This document shows positions 12,601 through 26,284 of a DNA stretch of 64,000 nt, one piece after another. The notes below the pieces were generated by a model. The model searched no databases. It saw nothing but the letters and a program-made list of their open reading frames with translations, and had not been told where the DNA came from. Positions within the stretch are counted from its first letter, which is position 1. Each line of letters opens with the position of its first letter. The stretch spans positions 992,001-1,056,000 of the forward strand of contig NW_027526499.1 of NCBI RefSeq assembly GCF_052857255.1, given 5' to 3'. Source of the stretch: Amblyomma americanum (lineage: Eukaryota > Arthropoda > Arachnida > Ixodida > Ixodidae). The translations under genes were made by a program, and so were the position numbers.

Positions 12601-15584
12601 GGAGAAACTTATTGTTAGATAAACTCCGTGTTGGAGATACTTCGTGCTGGAGAAACTCTGTGTCGGAGAAACTCTGTGTCGGAGAAACTCCGTGTTGGAG
12701 AAACTCCGTGTTGGAGAAACTCCGTGTCGGAGAAACTCCGTGTCGGAGAAACTCCGTGTCGGAGGAACTACGTGTTGGAGAAACTCAGTGTTAGAGAAAC
12801 GATATGTTGTAGAAACTTCGTGTTGGAGAAACTCCGTGTTGTAGAAGCTTCGTGTTGGCAAAACTCCATGTTGTAGAAACTTCGTGTTGGAGAAACTCTG
12901 TGTTGGAGAAAATTATTGTTAGAGAAACTCCGTGATGGAGAAACTTCGTGCTGGAGAAACTTCGTGTTGTAGAAACTGTGTCGGAGAAACTCCGTGTTGG
13001 AGAAACTCCGTGTCGGAGAAACTCCGTGTCGGAGAAACGCCGTGTTGGAGGAACTCCGTCTTGGAGAATCTCCGTGTCGGAGAAACTCCATGTTGGAGAA
13101 ACTCCGTGTTGGAGAAACTCCGTGTCGGGGAAACTCCGTGTTGGAGAAACTCCGTGTTGGAGAAACTCCGTGTTTTAGAAACTCCGTGTTGGAGAAACTC
13201 CGTGTTGTAGAAACTGTGTCAGAGAAACTCCGTGTCGGAGAAACTCCGTGTTGGAGAAACTCCGTGTTGGAGAAACTCTGTGTCGGAGAAATTCCTTGTT
13301 GGAGAAACTCTGTGCTGGAGAAACTCCTTGTTGGAGAAACTCTGTGTTGGAGAAACTTATTGCTAGAGAAACTCCGTAATGGAGAAACTTCGTGCTGGAG
13401 AAACTTCGTGTTGTAGAAACTGTATCGGAGAAACTCCGTGTTGGAGAAACTCCATGTCGGAGAAACTCCGTGTTGGAGGAACTCCCTCTTGGAGAATCTC
13501 CGTGTCGGAGAAACTCCATGTTGGAGAAACTCCGTGTTGGAGAAACTCCGTGTCGGGGAAACTCCGTGTTGGAGAAACTCCGTGTTGGAGAAAGTCCGTG
13601 TTGGAGAAAATCCTTGTTGGAGAAACTCCGTGCTATAGCAACTCCGTGTTGGAGAAACTCTGCGCTGGAGAAACTCCGCGCTGGAGAAACTCCGTGTTGG
13701 AGAAACTCCTTGTTGGAGAAACTCTGTGTTGGAGAAACTCCGTGTTGGAGAAACACCACGTTAGAGAAACTCCGTGTTGGAGAAAATCCCTGTTGGAGAA
13801 ACTCCGTGCTAGAGAAACTCCGTGTTTGAGACACTCCACGTTGGAGAATCTCCTTGTTAGAAAAACCTTGTTTGAGAAACTCCTTGTTGGAGAAACTCCA
13901 TGTTGGAGAAACTCCGTGCTGGGGAAACTTCGTGTTGGGGAAACGACGTGTTGGAGAAACTCCATGTTGGATAAACTCCGCGGCGGAGAAACTCCGTGTC
14001 GGAGAAACTCCGTGTTGGAGAAACTCCGTGTTGGAGAAACTCCGTGTTGGAGAAACTCCGTGTTGGAGAAACTTCGTGATGAAAAAACTCCGTGTTGGAG
14101 AAACTCCGTGCCAGAGAAACTCCGTGTTTGAGACACTCCACGTTGGAAAATCTCCTTGTTGGAAAAAACCTTGTTTGAGAAACTCTGTGTTGGAGAAACA
14201 CCACGTTAGAGAAACTCCGTGTTGGAGAAAATCCCTGTTGTAGAAACTTCATTTTAGAAAAACACTATGTCTTAGAAACTCCCTGTTTAATGAACTCCCT
14301 GTTGGAGAAAGTTCATGTTGGAGAAACTCCCTGTTGGAAACCTCTTTGTTGGAGAAACTCCCTGTTGCAGAAACTCTGTGTTGTAGAAACTCCGTGTTGT
14401 AGAAACTCCGTGTTGGAGAAACTCCGTGTTGGAGAAACTCCGTGTTGGAGAAACTCCGTGTTGGAGAAACTTCGTGTTGGAGAAAATCCTTGTTGGAGAA
14501 ACTCCTTGCTATAGCAACCCCGTGTTGGAGAAACTCCGCGCTGGAGAATCTCCGTGATCGAAAAACTCCGTGTTGGAGGAACTCTGTGTTGGAGAAACTC
14601 AGTGTCGGAGAAACTCCGTGTCGGAGAAACTCCGTTTGGAGAAAGTCCTTGTTGGAGAATCTCCGTGTTGGAGAAACTCCGTGCTAGAGAAACTCCGTGT
14701 TTGAGACACTCCACGTTGGAGAATCTCCTTGTTGGAAAAACCTTGTTTGAGAAACTCCTTGTTGGACAAACTCCGTGTTGGAGAAACTTCGTGCTGGGGA
14801 AACTTCGTGTTGGGGAAACGCCGTGTTGGAGAAACTCCATGTTGGATAAACTCCGTGGCGGAGAAACTCCGTGTCGGAGAAACTCCGTGTTGGAGAAACT
14901 CCGTGTTGGAGAAACTCCGTGTTGGAGAAACTGCGTGTTGGAGAAACTTCGTGTTGGAGAAACTTCGTGTTGGAGAAACTCCGTGCTAGAGAAACTCCGC
15001 GTTGGAGACACTCCACGTTGGAGAATCTCCTTGTTGGAAAAAACCTTGTTTGAGAAACTCCTTGTTGGAGAAACTCCGTGTTGGAGAAACTCCGTGCTGG
15101 GGAAACTTCGTGTTGGGGAAACGCCGTGTTGGAAAAATTCCACGTTGGAGAAACTCCGTGTCGGAGAAACTTCGTGTTGGAGAAACTCTGTGTCGGAGAA
15201 ACTCTGTGTCGGAGAAACTCCGTGTTGGAGAAACTCCGTGTCGGAGAAACTCAGTGTCGGAGAAACTCCGTGTCGGAGAAACTCCGTGTTGGAGAAAGTC
15301 CTTGTTGGAGAAACTCCGTGTTGGAGAAACTCCGTGTTGGAGAAACTCCGTGCTGGGGAAACTTCGTGTTGGGGAAACGCCGTGTAGGAAAAATTCCACG
15401 TTGGAGAAACTCCGTGTCGGAGAAACTTTGTGTTGGAGAAACTCTGTGTCGGAGAAACTCTGTGTCGGAGAAACTCCGTGTTGGAGAAACTCCGTGTCGG
15501 AGAAACTCAGTGTCGGAGAAACTCCGTGTCGGAGAAACTCCGTGTTGGAGAAACTCCGTGTCGGAGAAACTCCGTATTGGAGAA
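9665..15584 (+). repeat. ~5.92-kb HOR unit, copy 2
   Basis: This is a tandem copy of 3,577-9,626. Matching landmarks include the palindromic CTATAGC monomer followed by AACCCCG (3,609 and about 9,697), the marker ATG (5,157 with 11,133; 7,420 with 13,379) and the degenerate block (8,287 with 14,246). A ~38-bp junction (9,627-9,664) separates the copies. Confidence 0.88.
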
Positions 15585-18500
15585 ACTACGTGTTGGAGAA
15601 ACTCTATGTTGGAGAAACTCCATGTCGACGAAACTTCGTATTGGAGAAACTCCGTGTTGGAGAAACTTTATGTTGTAGAAACTCCGTGTTGGAGAAACTC
15701 CATGTTGTAGAAACTTCGTGTTGAAGAAACTCCGTGTTGGAGAAACTCCGTGTTGGAGAAACTCCGTGTTAGAGAAACTCCATGTTGGAAAAAGTCCGTG
15801 TTGGAGAATGTCCGTGTTGGAGAAACTCCGTGTTGGAGAAACTCCGTGTTGGAGAAACTTTATGTTGTAGAAACTCCGTGATGGAGAAACTCCATGTTGT
15901 AGAAACTCCGTGTTGAAGAAACTCCGTGTTTTAGAAACTCCGTGTTGGAGAAACTCCGTGTTGTAGAAACTGTGTCAGAGAAACTCCGTGTCAGAGAAAC
16001 TCCGTGTTGGAGAAACTCTGTGTCGGAGAAATTCCTTGTTGGAGAAACTCTGTGCTGGAGAAACTCCTTGTTGGAGAAACTCTGTGTTGGAGAAACTTAT
16101 TGCTAGAGAAACTCCGTAATGGAGAAACTTCGAGCTGGAGAAACTTCGTGTTGTAGAAACTGTATCGGAGAAACTCCGTGTTGGAGAAACTCCATGTCGG
16201 AGAAACTCCGTGTTGGAGGAACTCCCTCTTGGAGAATCTCCGTGTCGGAGAAACTCCATGTTGGAGAAACTCCGTGTTGGAGAAACTCCGTGTCGGGGAA
16301 ACTCCGTGTTGGAGAAAATCCTTGTTGGAGAAACTCTGTGTTGGAGAAACTCCGTGTTGGAGAAACACCACGTTAGAGAAACTCCGTGTTGGAGAAACTC
16401 CGTGCTAGAGAAACTCCGCGTTGGAGACACTCCACGTTGGAGAATCTCCTTGTTGGAAAAAACCTTGTTTGAGAAACTCCTTGTTGGAGAAACTCCGTGT
16501 TGGAGAAACTCCGTGCTGGGGAAACTTCGTGTTGAGGAAACGACGTGTTGGAGAAACTCCATGTTGGATAAACTCCGTGGCGGAGAAACTCCGTGTCGGA
16601 GAAACTCCGTGTTGGAGAAACTCCGTGTTGGAGAAACTCCGTGTTGGAGAAACTCCGTGTTGGAGAAACTTCGTGTTGGAAAAACTCCGTGTTGGAGAAA
16701 CTCCGTGCTAGAGAAACTCCGTGTTTGAGACACTCCACGTTGGAGAATCTCCTTGTTGGAAAAAACCTTCTTTGAGAAACTCCTTGTTGGAGAAACTCCG
16801 CGTTGGAGAAACTCCGTGCTGGGGAAACTTCGTGTTGGGGAAACGCCGTGTTGGAGAAACTCCACGTTGGAGAAACTCCGTGTCGGAGAAACTCCGTGTC
16901 GGAGAAACTCCGTGTTGGAGAAACTCCGTGTCGGAGAAACTCCGTGTTGGAGAAACTCCGTGTCGGAGAAATTCCGTGTTGGAGAAACTCCGTGTCGGAG
17001 AAACTCAGTGTCGGAGAAACTCCGTGTCGGAGAAACTCCGTGTTGGAGAAAGCCCTTGTTGAAGAAACTCCGCGTTGGAGAAACTCCGTGTTGGAGAAAC
17101 TCCGTGCTGGGGAAACTTCGTGTTGGGGTAACGCCGTGTTGGAGAAACTCCATGTTGGAGAAACTCCGTGTCGGAGAAACTCCGTGTTGAAGAAACCCCG
17201 TGTTGGAGAAACTCCGTGTTGGAGAAACTCCGTGTTGGAGAAACTTCGTGTTGGAGAAAATCCTTGTTGGAGAAACTCCGTGCTATAGCAACTCTGTGTT
17301 GGAGAAACTCCACGCTGGAGAAACTCCGTGTTCGAAAAACTCTGTGTTGGAGAAACTTCGTGCTGGAGAAACTCTGTGTCGGAGAAACTCTGTGTCGATA
17401 AAGTCTGTGTCGGAGAAACTCCGTGTTGGAGAAAATCCGTGTTGGAGAAACTCCGTGTCGGAGAAACACCGTGTCGGAGAAACTCTGTGTCGGAGAAAGT
17501 CTGTGGCGGAGAAACTCCGTGTTGGAGAAACTCCGTGTTGGAGAAACTCCGTGTCGGAGAGACTCCGTGTCGGAGAAACTCCGTGTTGGAGAAGCTTATT
17601 GTTAGATAAACTCCGTGTTGGAGAAACTTCGTGCTGGAAAAACTCTGTGTCGGAGAAACTCTGTGTCGGAGAAACTCCGTGTTGGAGAAACTCCGTGTTG
17701 GAGAAACTCCGTGTCGGAGAAACTCCGTGTCGGAGAAACTCCGTGTCGGAGGAACTACGTGTTGGAGAAACTCCGTGTTAGAGAAACGATATGTTGTAGA
17801 AACTCCGTGTTGTAGAAGCTTCGTGTTGGCAAAACTCCATGTTGTAGAAACTTCGTGTTGGAGAAACTCTGTGTTGGAGAAAATTATTGTTAGAGAAACT
17901 CCGTGATGGAGAAACTTCGTGCTGGAGAAACTTCGTGTTGTAGAAACTGTGTCGGAGAAACTCCGTGTTGGAGAAACTCCGTGTCGGAGAAACTCCGTGT
18001 CGGAGAAACGCCGTGTTGGAGGAACTCCGTCTTGGAGAATCTCCGTGTCGGAGAAACTCCATGTTGGAGAAACTCCGTGTTGGAGAAACTCCGTGTCGGG
18101 GAAACTCCGTGTTGGAGAAACTCCGTGTTGGAGAAACTCCGTGTTGGAGAAAATCCTTGTTGGAGAAACTCCGTGCGATAGCAACCCCGTGTTGGAGAAA
18201 CTCCGCGCTGGAGAATCTCCGTGATCGAAAAACTCCGTGTTGGAGGAACTCTGTGTTGGAGAAACTCAGTGTCGGAGAAACTCCGTGTCGGAGAAACTCC
18301 GTGTTGGAGAAAGTCCTTGTTGGAGAAACTCCGTGTTGGAGAAACTCCGTGCTAGAGAAACTCCGTGTTTGAGACACTCCACGTTGGAGAATCTCCTTGT
18401 TGGAAAAACCTTGTTTGAGAAACTCCTTGTTGGAGAAACTCCGTGTTGGAGAAACTCCGTGCTGGGGAAACTTCGTGTTGGGGAAACACCGTGTTGGAGA

Positions 18501-20860
18501 AACTCCATGTTGGATAAACTCCGTGGCGGAGAAACTCCGTGTCGGAGAAACTCCGTGTTGGAGAAACTCCGTGTTGGAGAAACTCCGTGTTGGAGAAACT
18601 AGGTGTTGGAGAAACTTCGTGTTGGAGAAACTCCGTGTTGGAGAAACTCCGTGCTAGAGAAACTCCGCGTTGGAGACACTCCACGTTGGAGAATCTCCTT
18701 GTTGGAAAAAACCTTGTTTGAGAAACTCCTTGTTGGAGAAACTCCGTGTTGGAGAAACTCCGTGCTGGGGAAACTTCGTGTTGGGGAAACGCCGTGTTGG
18801 AAAAACTCGACGTTGGAGAAACTCCGTGTCGGAGAAACTTCGTGTTGGAGAAACTCTGTGTCGGAGAAACTCCGTGTCGGAGAAACTCCGTGTTGGAGAA
18901 ACTCCGTGTCGGAGAAACTCAGTGTCGGAGAAACTCCGTGTCGGAGAAACTCCGTGTTGGAGAAAGTCCTTGTTGGAGAAACTCCGTGTTGGAGAAACTC
19001 CGTGTTTGAGAAACTCCGTGCTGGGGAAACTTCGTGTTGGGGTAACGCCGTGTTGGAGAAACTCCATGTTGGAGAAACTCCGTGTCGGAGAAACTCCATG
19101 TCGAAGAAACTTCGTATTGGAGAAACTCCGTGTTGGAGAAACTTTATGTTGTAGAAACTCCGTGTTGGAGAAACTCCATGTTGTAGAAACTTCGTGTTGA
19201 AGAAACTCCGTGTTGGAGAAACTCCGTGTTGGAGAAACTCCGTGATAGAGAAACTCCATGTTGGAGAAAGTCCGTGTTGGAGAATGTCCGTGTTGGAGAA
19301 ACTCCGTGTTGGAGAAACTCCGTGTTGCAGAAACTCCGTGTTGGAGAAACTCCGTGTGTGAGAAACTCCGTGTTGGAGAAACTCCGTGTTGGAGAGGCTC
19401 CGTGTTGGAGAAACTTCGTATCGCAGAAACTCCGTGTTGTAGAAACTTCGTGTTGGCGAAACTCCTTGTTGAAGAAACTCCGTGTTGGAGAAACTTATTG
19501 TTAGATAAACTCCGTGTTGGAGAAACATCGTGCTGGAGAAACTCTGTGTCGGAGAAAATCTGTGTCGGAGAAACTCCGTGTCGGAGAAACTCCGTGTTGG
19601 AGAAAGTCCTTGTTGGAGAAACTCCGTGTAGGAGAAACTCCGTGTTGGAGAAACTCCGTGCTGGGGAAACTTCGTGTTGGGGAAACGCCGTGTTGAAGAA
19701 ACTCCATGTTGGAGAAACTCCGTGTCGGAGAAACTCCGTGTCGGAGAGACTCCGTGTTGCAGAAACTCCGTGTTGGAGAAACTCCGTGTTGGAGAAACTT
19801 CGTGTTGGAGAAAATCCTTGTTGGAGAAACTCCGTGCTATAGCAACTCCGTGTTGGAGAAACTCCGCACTGGAGAAACTCCGTGTTCGAAAAACTCCGTG
19901 TTGGAGGAACTCTGTGTTGGAGAAACTCCGCGCTGGAGAAACTTCGTGTTGGAGAAACTCCGCGTTGGAGAAACTCCGTGTTGGAGAAACTCCGTGTTGG
20001 AGAAACTCCGTGTCGGAGAAACTCCGTATTGGAGAAACTCCGTGTTGGAGAAACTTTATGTTAGAGAAACTCCATGTCGAATAAACTTCGTATTGGAGAA
20101 ACTCCGTGTTGGAGATATTTTATGTTGTAGAAACTCCGTGTTGGAGAAACTCCATGTTGTAGAAACTTCGTGTTGAAGAAACTCCGTGTTGGAGAAACTC
20201 CGTGTTGGAGAAACTCCGTGTTAGAGAAACTCCATGTTGGAGAAAGTCCGTGTTGGAGAATGTCCGTGTTGGAGAAACTCCGTGTTGGAGAAACTCCGTG
20301 TTGGAGAAACTTTATGTTGTAGAAACTCCGTGATGGAGAAACTCCATGTTGTAGAAACTCCGTGTTGAAGAAACTCAGTGTTGGAGAAACTCCGTGTCGG
20401 AGAAACTCAGTTGTTGGAGAAACTCCGTGTTGGAGAAACTCCGTGTTTTAGAAACTCCGTGTTGGAGAAACTCCGTGTTGTAGAAACTGTGTCAGAGAAA
20501 CTCCGTGTCGGAGAAACTCCGTGTTGGAGAAACTCCGTGTTGGAGAAACTCTGTGTCGGAGAAATTCCTTGTTGGAGAAACTCTGTGCTGGAGAAACTCC
20601 TTGTTGGAGAAACTCTGTGTTGGAGAAACTTATTGCTAGAGAAACTCCGTAATGGAGAAACTTCGTGCTGGAGAAACTTTGTGTTGTAGAAACTGTATCG
20701 GAGAAACTCCGTGTTGGAGAAACTCCATGTCGGAGAAACTCCGTGTTGGAGGAACTCCCTCTTGGAGAATCTCCGTGTCGGAGAAACTCCATGTTGGAGA
20801 AACTCCGTGTTGGAGAAACTCCGTGTCGGGGAAACTCCGTGTTGGAGAAACTCCGTGTCG
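15465..20860 (+). repeat. ~5.4-kb HOR unit, copy A
   Basis: This is near-identical to 20,874-26,284. The offset is 5,409 up to about 17,800 and 5,425 after it, because copy A lacks one monomer (TTCGTGTTGGAGAAAC) that copy B has near 23,211. Rare shared changes support recent duplication: TTCGAGCTGG at about 16,129 and 21,538, and AAACTAGGTGTTGG at about 18,597 and 24,022. Its first part (to about 17,800) also matches 4,561-6,880 and 10,530-12,840. Confidence 0.92.
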
Positions 20861-20873
20861 GAGAAACTCAGTG

Positions 20874-23800
20874 TCGGAGAAACTCCGTGTTGGAGAAACT
20901 CCGTGTCGGAGAAACTCAGTGTCGGAGAAACTCCGTGTCGGAGAAACTCCGTGTTGGAGAAACTCCGTGTCGGAGAAACTCCGTATTGGAGAAACTACGT
21001 GTTGGGGAAACTCTATGTTGGAGAAACTCCATGTCGACGAAACTTCGTATTGGAGAAACTCCGTGTTGGAGAAACTTTATGTTGTAGAAACTCCGTGTTG
21101 GAGAAACTCCATGTTGTAGAAACTTCGTGTTGAAGAAACTCCGTGTTGGAGAAACTCCGTGTTGGAGAAACTCCGTGTTAGAGAAACTCCATGTTGGAGA
21201 AAGTCCGTGTTGGAGAATGTCCGTGTTGGAGAAACTCCGTGTTGGAGAAACTCCGTGTTGGAGAAACTTTATGTTGTAGAAACTCCGTGATGGAGAAACT
21301 CCATGTTGTAGAAACTCCGTGTTGAAGAAACTCCGTGTTTTAGAAACTCCGTGTTGGAGAAACTCCGTGTTGTAGAAACTGTGTCAGAGAAACTCCGTGT
21401 CAGAGAAACTCCGTGTTGGAGAAACTCTGTGTCGGAGAAATTCCTTGTTGGAGAAACTCTGTGCTGGAGAAACTCCTTGTTGGAGAAACTCTGTGTTGGA
21501 GAAACTTATTGCTAGAGAAACTCCGTAATGGAGAAACTTCGAGCTGGAGAAACTTCGTGTTGTAGAAACTGTATCGGAGAAACTCCGTGTTGGAGAAACT
21601 CCATGTCGGAGAAACTCCGTGTTGGAGGAACTCCCTCTTGGAGAATCTCCGTGTCGGAGAAACTCCATGTTGGAGAAACTCCGTGTTGGAGAAACTCCGT
21701 GTCGGGGAAACTCCGTGTTGGAGAAAATCCTTGTTGGAGAAACTCTGTGTTGGAGAAACTCCGTGTTGGAGAAACACCACGTTAGAGAAACTCCGTGTTG
21801 GAGAAACTCCGTGCTAGAGAAACTCCGCGTTGGAGACACTCCACGTTGGAGAATCTCCTTGTTGGAAAAAACCTTGTTTGAGAAACTCCTTGTTGGAGAA
21901 ACTCCGTGTTGGAGAAACTCCGTGCTGGGGAAACTTCGTGTTGAGGAAACGACGTGTTGGAGAAACTCCATGTTGGATAAACTCCGTGGCGGAGAAACTC
22001 CGTGTCGGAGAAACTCCGTGTTGGAGAAACTCCGTGTTGGAGAAACTCCGTGTTGGAGAAACTCCGTGTTGGAGAAACTTCGTGTTGGAAAAACTCCGTG
22101 TTGGAGAAACTCCGTGCTAGAGAAACTCCGTGTTTGAGACACTCCACGTTGGAGAATCTCCTTGTTGGAAAAAACCTTCTTTGAGAAACTCCTTGTTGGA
22201 GAAACTCCGCGTTGGAGAAACTCCGTGCTGGGGAAACTTCGTGTTGGGGAAACGCCGTGTTGGAGAAACTCCACGTTGGAGAAACTCCGTGTCGGAGAAA
22301 CTCCGTGTCGGAGAAACTCCGTGTTGGAGAAACTCCGTGTCGGAGAAACTCCGTGTTGGAGAAACTCCGTGTCGGAGAAATTCCGTGTTGGAGAAACTCC
22401 GTGTCGGAGAAACTCAGTGTCGGAGAAACTCCGTGTCGGAGAAACTCCGTGTTGGAGAAAGCCCTTGTTGAAGAAACTCCGCGTTGGAGAAACTCCGTGT
22501 TGGAGAAACTCCGTGCTGGGGAAACTTCGTGTTGGGGTAACGCCGTGTTGGAGAAACTCCATGTTGGAGAAACTCCGTGTCGGAGAAACTCCGTGTTGAA
22601 GAAACCCCGTGTTGGAGAAACTCCGTGTTGGAGAAACTCCGTGTTGGAGAAACTTCGTGTTGGAGAAAATCCTTGTTGGAGAAACTCCGTGCTATAGCAA
22701 CTCTGTGTTGGAGAAACTCCACGCTGGAGAAACTCCGTGTTCGAAAAACTCTGTGTTGGAGAAACTTCGTGCTGGAGAAACTCTGTGTCGGAGAAACTCT
22801 GTGTCGATAAAGTCTGTGTCGGAGAAACTCCGTGTTGGAGAAAATCCGTGTTGGAGAAACTCCGTGTCGGAGAAACACCGTGTCGGAGAAACTCTGTGTC
22901 GGAGAAAGTCTGTGGCGGAGAAACTCCGTGTTGGAGAAACTCCGTGTTGGAGAAACTCCGTGTCGGAGAGACTCCGTGTCGGAGAAACTCCGTGTTGGAG
23001 AAGCTTATTGTTAGATAAACTCCGTGTTGGAGAAACTTCGTGCTGGAAAAACTCTGTGTCGGAGAAACTCTGTGTCGGAGAAACTCCGTGTTGGAGAAAC
23101 TCCGTGTTGGAGAAACTCCGTGTCGGAGAAACTCCGTGTCGGAGAAACTCCGTGTCGGAGGAACTACGTGTTGGAGAAACTCCGTGTTAGAGAAACGATA
23201 TGTTGTAGAAACTTCGTGTTGGAGAAACTCCGTGTTGTAGAAGCTTCGTGTTGGCAAAACTCCATGTTGTAGAAACTTCGTGTTGGAGAAACTCTGTGTT
23301 GGAGAAAATTATTGTTAGAGAAACTCCGTGATGGAGAAACTTCGTGCTGGAGAAACTTCGTGTTGTAGAAACTGTGTCGGAGAAACTCCGTGTTGGAGAA
23401 ACTCCGTGTCGGAGAAACTCCGTGTCGGAGAAACGCCGTGTTGGAGGAACTCCGTCTTGGAGAATCTCCGTGTCGGAGAAACTCCATGTTGGAGAAACTC
23501 CGTGTTGGAGAAACTCCGTGTCGGGGAAACTCCGTGTTGGAGAAACTCCGTGTTGGAGAAACTCCGTGTTGGAGAAAATCCTTGTTGGAGAAACTCCGTG
23601 CGATAGCAACCCCGTGTTGGAGAAACTCCGCGCTGGAGAATCTCCGTGATCGAAAAACTCCGTGTTGGAGGAACTCTGTGTTGGAGAAACTCAGTGTCGG
23701 AGAAACTCCGTGTCGGAGAAACTCCGTGTTGGAGAAAGTCCTTGTTGGAGAAACTCCGTGTTGGAGAAACTCCGTGCTAGAGAAACTCCGTGTTTGAGAC

Positions 23801-26284
23801 ACTCCACGTTGGAGAATCTCCTTGTTGGAAAAACCTTGTTTGAGAAACTCCTTGTTGGAGAAACTCCGTGTTGGAGAAACTCCGTGCTGGGGAAACTTCG
23901 TGTTGGGGAAACACCGTGTTGGAGAAACTCCATGTTGGATAAACTCCGTGGCGGAGAAACTCCGTGTCGGAGAAACTCCGTGTTGGAGAAACTCCGTGTT
24001 GGAGAAACTCCGTGTTGGAGAAACTAGGTGTTGGAGAAACTTCGTGTTGGAGAAACTCCGTGTTGGAGAAACTCCGTGCTAGAGAAACTCCGCGTTGGAG
24101 ACACTCCACGTTGGAGAATCTCCTTGTTGGAAAAAACCTTGTTTGAGAAACTCCTTGTTGGAGAAACTCCGTGTTGGAGAAACTCCGTGCTGGGGAAACT
24201 TCGTGTTGGGGAAACGCCGTGTTGGAAAAACTCCACGTTGGAGAAACTCCGTGTCGGAGAAACTTCGTGTTGGAGAAACTCTGTGTCGGAGAAACTCCGT
24301 GTCGGAGAAACTCCGTGTTGGAGAAACTCCGTGTCGGAGAAACTCAGTGTCGGAGAAACTCCGTGTCGGAGAAACTCCGTGTTGGAGAAAGTCCTTGTTG
24401 GAGAAACTCCGTGTTGGAGAAACTCCGTGTTTGAGAAACTCCGTGCTGGGGAAACTTCGTGTTGGGGTAACGCCGTGTTGGAGAAACTCCATGTTGGAGA
24501 AACTCCGTGTCGGAGAAACTCCATGTCGAAGAAACTTCGTATTGGAGAAACTCCGTGTTGGAGAAACTTTATGTTGTAGAAACTCCGTGTTGGAGAAACT
24601 CCATGTTGTAGAAACTTCGTGTTGAAGAAACTCCGTGTTGGAGAAACTCCGTGTTGGAGAAACTCCGTGATAGAGAAACTCCATGTTGGAGAAAGTCCGT
24701 GTTGGAGAATGTCCGTGTTGGAGAAACTCCGTGTTGGAGAAACTCCGTGTTGCAGAAACTCCGTGTTGGAGAAACTCCGTGTGTGAGAAACTCCGTGTTG
24801 GAGAAACTCCGTGTTGGAGAGGCTCCGTGTTGGAGAAACTTCGTATCGCAGAAACTCCGTGTTGTAGAAACTTCGTGTTGGCGAAACTCCTTGTTGAAGA
24901 AACTCCGTGTTGGAGAAACTTATTGTTAGATAAACTCCGTGTTGGAGAAACATCGTGCTGGAGAAACTCTGTGTCGGAGAAAATCTGTGTCGGAGAAACT
25001 CCGTGTCGGAGAAACTCCGTGTTGGAGAAAGTCCTTGTTGGAGAAACTCCGTGTAGGAGAAACTCCGTGTTGGAGAAACTCCGTGCTGGGGAAACTTCGT
25101 GTTGGGGAAACGCCGTGTTGAAGAAACTCCATGTTGGAGAAACTCCGTGTCGGAGAAACTCCGTGTCGGAGAGACTCCGTGTTGCAGAAACTCCGTGTTG
25201 GAGAAACTCCGTGTTGGAGAAACTTCGTGTTGGAGAAAATCCTTGTTGGAGAAACTCCGTGCTATAGCAACTCCGTGTTGGAGAAACTCCGCACTGGAGA
25301 AACTCCGTGTTCGAAAAACTCCGTGTTGGAGGAACTCTGTGTTGGAGAAACTCCGCGCTGGAGAAACTTCGTGTTGGAGAAACTCCGCGTTGGAGAAACT
25401 CCGTGTTGGAGAAACTCCGTGTTGGAGAAACTCCGTGTCGGAGAAACTCCGTATTGGAGAAACTCCGTGTTGGAGAAACTTTATGTTAGAGAAACTCCAT
25501 GTCGAATAAACTTCGTATTGGAGAAACTCCGTGTTGGAGATATTTTATGTTGTAGAAACTCCGTGTTGGAGAAACTCCATGTTGTAGAAACTTCGTGTTG
25601 AAGAAACTCCGTGTTGGAGAAACTCCGTGTTGGAGAAACTCCGTGTTAGAGAAACTCCATGTTGGAGAAAGTCCGTGTTGGAGAATGTCCGTGTTGGAGA
25701 AACTCCGTGTTGGAGAAACTCCGTGTTGGAGAAACTTTATGTTGTAGAAACTCCGTGATGGAGAAACTCCATGTTGTAGAAACTCCGTGTTGAAGAAACT
25801 CAGTGTTGGAGAAACTCCGTGTCGGAGAAACTCAGTTGTTGGAGAAACTCCGTGTTGGAGAAACTCCGTGTTTTAGAAACTCCGTGTTGGAGAAACTCCG
25901 TGTTGTAGAAACTGTGTCAGAGAAACTCCGTGTCGGAGAAACTCCGTGTTGGAGAAACTCCGTGTTGGAGAAACTCTGTGTCGGAGAAATTCCTTGTTGG
26001 AGAAACTCTGTGCTGGAGAAACTCCTTGTTGGAGAAACTCTGTGTTGGAGAAACTTATTGCTAGAGAAACTCCGTAATGGAGAAACTTCGTGCTGGAGAA
26101 ACTTTGTGTTGTAGAAACTGTATCGGAGAAACTCCGTGTTGGAGAAACTCCATGTCGGAGAAACTCCGTGTTGGAGGAACTCCCTCTTGGAGAATCTCCG
26201 TGTCGGAGAAACTCCATGTTGGAGAAACTCCGTGTTGGAGAAACTCCGTGTCGGGGAAACTCCGTGTTGGAGAAACTCCGTGTT
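20874..26284 (+). repeat. ~5.4-kb HOR unit, copy B
   Basis: This is the direct tandem copy of 15,465-20,860. The few differences noticed were single bases (for example CTCGACG at about 18,807 against CTCCACG at about 24,232) and one 16-bp monomer. The junction at 20,845-20,880 joins the CGGGGAAACTCC monomer of the marker block straight to the GTCGG-rich run that opens the unit. Confidence 0.92.
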
